This document shows, piece after piece, positions 51,567 to 56,791 of a stretch of 56,791 nt of DNA; positions within the stretch are counted from its first letter, which is position 1, and each line of letters opens with the position of its first letter. Source of the stretch: an uncultured Granulosicoccus sp. (GTDB taxonomy: Bacteria; Pseudomonadota; Gammaproteobacteria; Granulosicoccales; Granulosicoccaceae); contig CANMQI010000031.1 in assembly GCA_947499955.1 (NCBI GenBank), positions 1 to 56,791 of the forward strand. The letters are read 5' to 3'. A program made the position numbers and the translations under genes. The notes under the pieces were generated by a model. That model worked only from the letters and a program-made list of their open reading frames with translations, had not been told where the DNA came from and ran no database searches.

Positions 51567-53000
51567 TCAGTGGCCAGCTCCCTCGCCACCACCGGCGGCG
51601 GCCATCGCCCCAACGGAGACATCCATGGGTCGTCCCATCATGGCTGCCTGCAGGGCGGAATCGGCCATCCAGAACTGCTCGGACGCCTTGATCGCAGACA
51701 TCACCGATGATATCTGCGTGCGAGAATCGGCCAGTAATTCAAACACTCCAATCAACATGCCGTTGTACTGCATGACGTTCTCCTCAGAAATCAGGCTTCG
51801 CAGGGGAATGATCTCATCGCGATAGAAGCTCGACAGGTCATAGCTGGTTCGATAAGCGGAGTAGGTCTCGCGAAGGTTCGACGAGGCATTGCGCAGCGTC
51901 GCCGTATACTCGTTGGCCGCAGCCAGAGTCCGGGCACTCATGGTTTCCCGCTTCATACCGCCCCAATCAAACAGGGGAACCCTCACCTCGACTTCGTAAC
52001 CGCTCAGCGTCTCTGATTCCTCTGGTCCACTAGCCTCAGTCTGACGGTAGCCCAACTCAATATCGGTGAACGAGGTTATGTTGGTAATACCTTCGGAGCG
52101 AGCAGCACGCTCGAGAGAGGCTTTGGCCATTCGTACATCCAGACGACGGTCGCCCAGTGTCTCGGACGCCTCATCAGGCAGTATTGGTTGAGCTGGCAAA
52201 TCAGGTAGCTGTTCAGGCAGTTTCAGGTTGGCTGCCTGCAGATCGTCCAGTCCCAGGGCGCGAATCAGCTTTTCCCTGGCCGCTACGGCCTCGTGTCGTG
52301 CGGTTGCCAGCTGCATCGTGGCATCCGCATAGAACACTTGCTGTCGAGCGCGTTCCAGACGGCTGAAGTTGCCAACGTTTTCCAATCTGCGGGCCATTTC
52401 AGCAGATGCATCGGCACTGGTTTTGACTTGCTCTGCGAACGCAACAAGTTGCTGTGCGGCAACAGCTTGTGTCCATGCCTGCCGCACGGCGGTGACTTCA
52501 GAGACGACGTCCGCAGTCAGCTGGATGCGGGCACTCTCCATGCCACGTTTTGCCACACCTTGTTTCATCGGTAGCAGCAGCACGTCCAGTAAACCAAAAG
52601 CGATAAATCGCTCGACATCCTTCGTCGCACTATCGTCTGATACAAGGCGTTCAAATGAGAATACCGGGTTGGGAATACGACCTGACTGCGCCGCGCTCGC
52701 ACCATTTTCCCAGCCTCGTGCGATCAAAGCCTGGATGGAGGGGCTGTTGGCGAGTGCCAATTGTACGGCGCTGTCACGTGTCAGCGGTTCTGCCAATAAG
52801 GTATTGGCAGCGTCGGATCGTGCAACGCGCTGGCGATTCGTGCGGGCTAATTCCAGATTTCCACCCGTGAATGTTGACGCTTCGTCGTTCGTCCAGGCGA
52901 TCGACTCATTAACATCGAAGGTGGCACAACCACTCAATACCGTGGTCGTCAGGAACGCGATGGTCAGCGGTTTTGCAACTCGTTTGCGTGTGAAGTTCAT
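51567..53000 (-). CDS. TolC-family outer-membrane lipoprotein
   Basis: A 477-residue protein with lipobox L-S-G-C-A, so it is a lipoprotein, followed by a TolC-type all-helical channel with internal duplication (D-S-A-V-Q-L-A-L-A-N-S-P and later D-V-R-M-A-K-A-S-L-E-R-A-A-R). The tail is Gly/Met-rich. No RND pump or adaptor is in this operon, so it may pair with the CusAB-type pump at 31-36 kb or act alone as a copper exit. Overlaps the upstream repeat protein by four bases. Confidence 0.85.
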   Translation of the reverse strand: MNFTRKRVAKPLTIAFLTTTVLSGCATFDVNESIAWTNDEASTFTGGNLELARTNRQRVARSDAANTLLAEPLTRDSAVQLALANSPSIQALIARGWENGASAAQSGRIPNPVFSFERLVSDDSATKDVERFIAFGLLDVLLLPMKQGVAKRGMESARIQLTADVVSEVTAVRQAWTQAVAAQQLVAFAEQVKTSADASAEMARRLENVGNFSRLERARQQVFYADATMQLATARHEAVAAREKLIRALGLDDLQAANLKLPEQLPDLPAQPILPDEASETLGDRRLDVRMAKASLERAARSEGITNITSFTDIELGYRQTEASGPEESETLSGYEVEVRVPLFDWGGMKRETMSARTLAAANEYTATLRNASSNLRETYSAYRTSYDLSSFYRDEIIPLRSLISEENVMQYNGMLIGVFELLADSRTQISSVMSAIKASEQFWMADSALQAAMMGRPMDVSVGAMAAAGGGEGAGH

Positions 53001-53653
53001 TGCGGACTCCCGGCGTCAGCGTCCACCTGAGCTTTACGTTTGGTCGCCTCGTAGGCCTGTTTCGCGTAGGTTCTCCAACCACCGATCTCCCCGACACGAT
53101 CGTTGGCGGCTTGCCAATCCCCCGGTGGGTTGTCGTCATAGAGGCGGTAGTCGGTTGTGGCCGACTGGTAGGACAAGGTCAATGGGGTAGCAATAGCACG
53201 CTTGGTGACCGATGTTTCCGGCTGTTCCGGTGTTTCCATCATTGAGGCCATGTCGGTGGAATCGATTCGCTTGGCAGTGGCGTCCGGGATGGGTGTGGTA
53301 ACAACAGCAGACTCCAGGGCCTCATCCTCAACACGGACCTCGGCATCGCTCTTCGCGTTAGCCGCAGCTTGATTTGCCTGGTAGGCCTCATTGGCGTAGC
53401 TGCGCCATCCACCGATCTTACCCACCGTGTCATTGGACTCTTTCCAGGTGTTGCGTTCGCCGCCATCCAGCGTTTTGTAACCAGTCAATGCGGATTCGTA
53501 GCCGAGTGCACCAGACGCAGTCGGTGTTGGTGTGTGCGACTCCGCGGATACAGGATTGAACACTGAGACCCCGAAAGAGGATATCGACAGCGCGAGCGTG
53601 ATTATGGCGCCTGAAGATTTGATCGGTAGATTGTGCGGCATTGTCAAGAACAT
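52997..53653 (-). CDS. Exported copper-operon protein with two G-G-W-R repeats
   Basis: A 218-residue protein with a signal-like start and two copies of a roughly 48-residue unit, at about 50-97 and 160-208. Both contain Y-[EQ]-S-A, a Trp, N-D-x-V-G-[KE]-I-G-G-W-R-[ST]-Y-A and a Tyr-rich helical end; about 60 residues of Thr/Ala/Glu linker separate them. I do not recognise the family. It is the first gene of the operon with the TolC lipoprotein, CopA, cupredoxin and CusF-like genes, so a periplasmic copper role is likely. A start 12 bases later is possible. Confidence 0.75.
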   Translation of the reverse strand: MFLTMPHNLPIKSSGAIITLALSISSFGVSVFNPVSAESHTPTPTASGALGYESALTGYKTLDGGERNTWKESNDTVGKIGGWRSYANEAYQANQAAANAKSDAEVRVEDEALESAVVTTPIPDATAKRIDSTDMASMMETPEQPETSVTKRAIATPLTLSYQSATTDYRLYDDNPPGDWQAANDRVGEIGGWRTYAKQAYEATKRKAQVDADAGSPQ

Positions 53654-53765
53654 GGGTCCGTTTAGTTTCTGGTTTGATGATCAGGCATACGCCAGCAGGG
53701 CATGTGCCACTGTTTATTCATAGCGGCACCAAGGCGACTAATATTGGCGCATTCAGCTTACATTT

Positions 53766-53789
53766 CAGCTTCATTAAGATTACAAATTA
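53766..53789. promoter_or_regulatory. Repeated GTAAT-type motif upstream of the copper operon
   Basis: Read on the minus strand, GTAATTTGTAATC occurs within this span, about 120 bases before the repeat-protein start. TGTAATC recurs upstream of the BON genes and the copper ATPase. It could be a half-site of an OmpR-family copper response regulator, but no such regulator is in the window. The rest of the 308-base gap 53654-53961 holds no further recognised element. Confidence 0.25.
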
Positions 53790-53961
53790 CCGACAACCAC
53801 TCTGCATAAGCGTTAGTCCTGCAGTACGTCACTCCACAGTTCATGCAGATAACAAAAAAGTAATCTGGCTGTCGGTATATCGTCATCTTCTGGCACTACG
53901 CTGTGCTGCTGCGGTGCCGATAGCCGCCCAACGCCATTTGCCTTGATAAACCATATTTAAC

Positions 53962-54513
53962 ATGCGCTATTTTCTCTACGTGCCCTTACTAGTCACTCCG
54001 ATGCTTATCATGACTGGATGCTCCATCGGCCACCAATCACGCGAGGATGGCGACGGTCACCACTTGGAAGACACCAATCAGCCATCACATGGAAATGCAG
54101 ATAACCATGATAATGCTGAAGGTGATCATCACGAGAGCAGCATTGGCAAGCCAGGTGATGTCAATTCAGTGGATCGTGTTATCTCGGTTGTTATGGACGA
54201 CACCATGAGATTCATACCGGATAGTTTCGACGTCATTGCCGGCGAAACGATTCAGTTTGATGTGGTGAACAAGGGAAAACTTGTGCATGAGTTTGTTCTA
54301 GGCTCTACCGACGAGCTGATGGAGCATCAAGCGATGATGAAGAAAATGCCGGGTATGGGACATGATGAGTCCAATTCTGTGTCGCTCGAAACGAATGCTT
54401 CTGGCTCGGTAATCTGGTCGTTCACTAACACAGGCGTCGTTGATATCGCTTGTCTCAAGGCCGGGCACTTTGAAGCAGGCATGAAAGGGACTGTCGCTGT
54501 GTCGGGCAAATAA
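53962..54513 (+). CDS. Cupredoxin lipoprotein with His-rich linker
   Basis: This 183-residue protein has lipobox M-T-G-C-S, a linker rich in His, Asp and Asn (about residues 24-60, with H-H and D-H-H-E), then a cupredoxin domain close to the CopI-like protein at 49499: M-R-F-I-P-D-S-F-D-V-I-A-G-E-T, L-V-H-E-F-V-L-G-S-T and I-A-C-L-K-A-G-H-F-E-A-G-M. Copper ligands His, Cys, His and Met are present. It is membrane-tethered, whereas the other copy is soluble, and is transcribed away from the copper operon. Confidence 0.85.
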   Translation: MRYFLYVPLLVTPMLIMTGCSIGHQSREDGDGHHLEDTNQPSHGNADNHDNAEGDHHESSIGKPGDVNSVDRVISVVMDDTMRFIPDSFDVIAGETIQFDVVNKGKLVHEFVLGSTDELMEHQAMMKKMPGMGHDESNSVSLETNASGSVIWSFTNTGVVDIACLKAGHFEAGMKGTVAVSGK

Positions 54514-54632
54514 TTACGTACAGTAAGCTGACCCCGTGCAGAATATTTATTACTGCGTATCGGGGGGACATCATAGGATCCTGCTTGTGTAATCGCAGGA
54601 CCATGTGTCATAAGCCCAATACAGGAATCAGA

Positions 54633-54932
54633 TTAATCGGTCAAAATCCGGTTTTTTACGTCGGATGCTCCCAACACACGTTTCGCCAACCTATCGAGTT
54701 GCGCTTTCTCATAAGCACTGTCTGTGTGTCCTGATAATGTGATGATGCCATTCTCATCCATGGATGCGATCACACTCGGGTAGGAACCCAGGTCGTGTTT
54801 AAACTCATGCCATGAAATGTGAGTGTTGACGGGTTCTTGATCGATTGGAGGTTGCACGAGTTCATGGGAGGCGAAGGCATTGCCAAACGTTGCGAGAGAA
54901 GCAAGTACAATAGCGGCGATAAATACTTTCAT
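54633..54932 (-). CDS. BON-domain exported protein, copy 1
   Basis: A 99-residue exported protein with signal (A-A-I-V-L-A-S-L-A-T-F-G-N-A-F-A) and a segment I-S-W-H-E-F-K-H-D-L-G-S-Y. A BON domain follows with D-E-N-G-I-I-T-L-S-G-H-T-D-S and D-V-K-N-R-I. BON domains bind phospholipid or act at the envelope. It is a paralogue of the protein at 55409 and shares its upstream sequence, so the pair is a local duplication. Converges with the cupredoxin lipoprotein gene; a 6-base stem TCCTGC/GCAGGA (54579-54600) lies between. Confidence 0.75.
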   Translation of the reverse strand: MKVFIAAIVLASLATFGNAFASHELVQPPIDQEPVNTHISWHEFKHDLGSYPSVIASMDENGIITLSGHTDSAYEKAQLDRLAKRVLGASDVKNRILTD

Positions 54933-55063
54933 AAGTAGTGTCCTAAGACGTGAAATCGATGAGAAGCGGGTTTGAAGTAAATGAACTCAGGTGAAGGTCG
55001 TAACGACAGACTCTGAGTGTCGTAGTTGTCTTTTGCAGCAGGATAACCCGCCTGGTTTACAAG

Positions 55064-55093
55064 CAGCGATCAGTGGGATTACATTGAGATTAC
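55064..55093 (-). promoter_or_regulatory. Conserved upstream element of BON copy 1
   Basis: A 30-base block that matches 26 of 30 bases at 55842-55871. It lies 132 bases before the BON start here and 134 bases in the other copy. On the minus strand it contains GTAAT twice, 11 bases apart, ending in GTAATCCCAC. The 11-base period is one helical turn, as for OmpR-family sites. The rest of the 476-base gap 54933-55408 holds no gene I can support. Confidence 0.5.
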
Positions 55094-55408
55094 TTGTCGT
55101 TGGATTCGTAGTGCATTTGATTGGGTCACTTGTCATGGATAGATCACCCATTCCTTATCGATCCTGTCTACTCGACATGCACACTGTCGTCCTAACACTT
55201 AAGGTGAATTATCTACAATACCTGCCACGATGATGATCAACAACTGTTGTCAGTTGCTCGTTGCATGACAGTTGGGTCGTGAGAGCGTGGAAACGTCAAT
55301 TGGTCATACATTGACTTCGAAACCTCATGTCCACCCTCATTTGGCCAGAGTTGTGCCGCCGATTCATCGGCACAACCCATGGTCGATGGAACGGTCCGTA
55401 CCTTGTTG

Positions 55409-55708
55409 TCAGTCAGTTCCGATAAGATTTATAATGTTGGTAGCTCCCCTGACTTTCTTGGCTAACTGGTTGATTTTCTGTTTTTCAGGAGACGAATCGG
55501 CATGCCCGGCCAATGTGATGACACCGTGGTGGTCAATGGTTGCCGTGACACCGCTGTAGGGGCCCAGATCGTGTCTGAACTCGTGCCATGAGATATGAGA
55601 GTCAGCGGGTTCCTGCTGGGCTGGTTTCTGCGCAAGGTCATGTTCAGCGTAAGCGGGCACAGCAGTAAACAGCACAGTGATGATTGAAGCAGCAATTAGT
55701 GTTTTCAT
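55409..55708 (-). CDS. BON-domain exported protein, copy 2
   Basis: A 99-residue paralogue of the protein at 54633 with the same order of blocks: signal, Q-E-P-A-D-S-H-I-S-W-H-E-F-R-H-D-L-G-P-Y, and a BON domain with D-H-H-G-V-I-T-L-A-G-H-A-D-S. Roughly half the residues are identical by eye. Probably a periplasmic envelope protein induced together with copy 1. It lies next to the copper ATPase. Confidence 0.75.
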   Translation of the reverse strand: MKTLIAASIITVLFTAVPAYAEHDLAQKPAQQEPADSHISWHEFRHDLGPYSGVTATIDHHGVITLAGHADSSPEKQKINQLAKKVRGATNIINLIGTD

Positions 55709-55841
55709 AGATAAGTTCCATTGAGGTCATGTAGTAACTCGGTACACCTACCAGGGGTGCACTGTATTCGCGGTTATGCTGATACCTGCAGTTGCATTGG
55801 CAGCATTGCCACCTCCTACAGTAGTGTTCCTGTCTGACACC

Positions 55842-55871
55842 CAGCGATCTGTGGGATTACATTCGCATTAC
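55842..55871 (-). promoter_or_regulatory. Conserved upstream element of BON copy 2
   Basis: Partner of the element at 55064-55093 (26 of 30 bases identical), again with two GTAAT units 11 bases apart on the minus strand. The core AATGTAATC also occurs on the plus strand at 56034-56042, ahead of the copper ATPase. Apart from this and the promoter at 56049, the gap 55709-56159 shows nothing I can support. Confidence 0.5.
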
Positions 55872-56048
55872 CGTTGATAGCGATGGACGGATCAGGCAGA
55901 GTCACAAGTCAGCAGGGATGAACGACCTGGAGTCGCTCAGACAATACCCGATGATTTCCAGGCTAAGCGACTTGCGGCAGTCGTGCCGAAGTTTGGTGCA
56001 TTGAGGGAGGTTGATAACGCGATAACCGACATTAATGTAATCACCCTG

Positions 56049-56079
56049 TTGGTAAGCGGTAAGGTGCGCTTCCTATACT
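56049..56079 (+). promoter_or_regulatory. Possible MerR/CueR-type promoter for the copper ATPase
   Basis: -35 TTGGTA (56049-56054), 19-base spacer, -10 TATACT (56074-56079). The spacer has only an imperfect dyad (GGTAAGCG and CGCTTCC), so the CueR-like reading is tentative. The expected start near 56086 leaves a leader of about 75 bases. Confidence 0.4.
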
Positions 56080-56159
56080 CGACAATGATCGTAAAAGGGT
56101 GGCTTGTGAGGTGACTTGCCGGGACATTATCCGGTGCAGAGCCGAATAGATAGAGCGCA

Positions 56160-56791
56160 ATGGGACACATAAGAAAAACATTCAGTCGATCAATGCAAGT
56201 GCAATCGCTAACCACAGAAGCTTCGAATGATGCCAAATCAGGAGATGTTCCCATCTATATGTGTCCGATGCATCCGGAAGTTGTCAGCAAATTTCCCGTG
56301 AATTGCCCAGTCTGCAACATAGCTCTCATTGGTCAACAATCAACAGTCCATGAGTATCATCATCGTACGACGGTTACGCGTGTAGGGTCCCTGAGCACTG
56401 TGCAGTTTGACACCGTCCCTGAATCGTATGAAGGCACGATCTACACCTGTCCGATGCATCCCGAAGCCCGTCACCCGGGCTCCGGTGCCTGCCCCTTGTG
56501 TGGCATGGGACTCGAGCCTGAGCAAGTCAGTCTGGAGGATGAGAACCCAACCCAGGAGTTGATCGATTTGACAAACCGTTTTTGGGTGGGTAGCGCGCTC
56601 AGTGTGCCGCTGTTGTTACTATCGATGGGTCCACTGGTCGGTTCTGATTATGGGAGAATTGTATTTGGTGAGCGCGCGTCTTTGTGGCTGGAATTTGCGC
56701 TGGCCACGCCCGTCATTCTGTGGTCAGGGTGGCCGTTCTTCGTGCGCGGCGTTCAGTCGTTCCGCACGATGAACCTGAACATGTTCAGTCT
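56160..56791 (+). CDS. copA: Copper-translocating P1B-type ATPase with two MCPMHP-type metal-binding units (partial)
   Basis: The reading frame is open to the right edge of the window, so only about 210 residues are seen. It contains I-Y-M-C-P-M-H-P-E near residue 35 with N-C-P-V-C-N-I, and I-Y-T-C-P-M-H-P-E near residue 100 with A-C-P-L-C-G-M. These are two heavy-metal-binding (YHS-like) units in tandem, followed by the first membrane helices (F-W-V-G-S-A-L-S-V-P-L-L-L) and M-N-L-N-M-F. This is the architecture of SilP/CopA-type Cu/Ag pumps. ATG 56193 is an alternative start; neither has a strong ribosome binding site. Confidence 0.85.
   Translation, partial: MGHIRKTFSRSMQVQSLTTEASNDAKSGDVPIYMCPMHPEVVSKFPVNCPVCNIALIGQQSTVHEYHHRTTVTRVGSLSTVQFDTVPESYEGTIYTCPMHPEARHPGSGACPLCGMGLEPEQVSLEDENPTQELIDLTNRFWVGSALSVPLLLLSMGPLVGSDYGRIVFGERASLWLEFALATPVILWSGWPFFVRGVQSFRTMNLNMFS

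Noticed and set aside
54991..55233. Plus-strand frame of 80 codons between the BON genes
   Set aside because: It overlaps the conserved upstream element of BON copy 1, has no ribosome binding site and shows no protein-like pattern.
1..56791. CRISPR array, rRNA, tRNA or complete insertion sequence
   Set aside because: No regular repeat-spacer pattern, ribosomal RNA segment or transposase was noticed on reading; a tRNA scan was not possible, so a single tRNA cannot be fully excluded.

Overview
The window is a 56.8 kb metal-resistance and envelope-stress region. It most likely comes from a gammaproteobacterium, probably environmental; the evidence is the mix of CusABC-type RND export, Tat-targeted CopA oxidases, a mer operon, Lnt/LspA/BON proteins and moderately high G+C. 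I cannot name the species. No rRNA, tRNA, CRISPR array or intact insertion sequence was seen. A serine recombinase at the left edge, several decayed genes and changes in gene style suggest a mosaic genomic island, but no island boundary is visible.

Layout. (1) 0.2-1.2 kb: serine recombinase with inverted repeats upstream. (2) 1.4-9.7 kb: a Zn/Cd/Pb-type MerR regulator facing a CadA/ZntA ATPase with dsbB and a dsbA-like gene, a broken ZIP transporter, a P1B-4 (CzcP-like) ATPase, a methyltransferase-family membrane protein and a DedA protein. (3) 9.8-12.7 kb, minus: M23 peptidase and apolipoprotein N-acyltransferase (lnt). (4) 13.0-17.3 kb, minus: a PhnCDE-like ABC importer coupled to a di-heme cytochrome c peroxidase-like protein. 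(5) 17.3-24.6 kb, plus: a Gld-type ABC system (ATPase, fused GldF-GldG, DUF4340), pseudoazurin and lspA. (6) 24.7-25.9 kb: a predicted FNR/Anr-type promoter, a structured leader, a cytochrome c gene split by an in-frame stop, and a SHOCT protein. (7) 26-37.3 kb, minus: thiol-redox genes resembling Scs (CcmG, TlpA, DsbD-alpha, DsbA/ScsC, CcdA), two small Met- or Cys-rich membrane peptides, DUF411 and CusCBA. (8) 37.4-45.8 kb: a CopA oxidase, a mer operon, YnfA, and a second MerR with a CcdA-like and an MFS gene. (9) 45.8-49.1 kb: an amino-acid permease among decayed genes. (10) 49.1-56.8 kb: a copper operon (CusF-like, cupredoxin, CopA oxidase, TolC lipoprotein, repeat protein), a His-rich cupredoxin lipoprotein, two BON proteins and the start of a copper ATPase cut by the window edge.

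The most interesting signal is regulatory. Four promoters, about 22 kb apart at the extremes and on both strands, share the same architecture: TTGAAG (or TTAAAG), then a dyad beginning CTCTAG, a 19-base spacer and a -10. They sit in front of cadA-dsbB-dsbA, M23-lnt, the Gld-type ABC system and lspA. This predicts one regulon, controlled by the MerR at 1418-1873, that links metal efflux to disulfide formation, peptidoglycan hydrolysis, lipoprotein maturation and an ABC exporter. lspA beside cad/pbr genes is known; the combination with lnt, M23 and a Gld-type ABC system is the possibly undescribed part.

Other candidates are a Hg-type MerR, CcdA-like and MFS operon with its own 19-base-spacer promoter, the PhnCDE-like importer coupled to a di-heme peroxidase, the FNR-type promoter with a hairpin-rich leader, and a copper-operon protein with two G-G-W-R repeats. 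All functions are inferred from reading the sequence; no database search was run.
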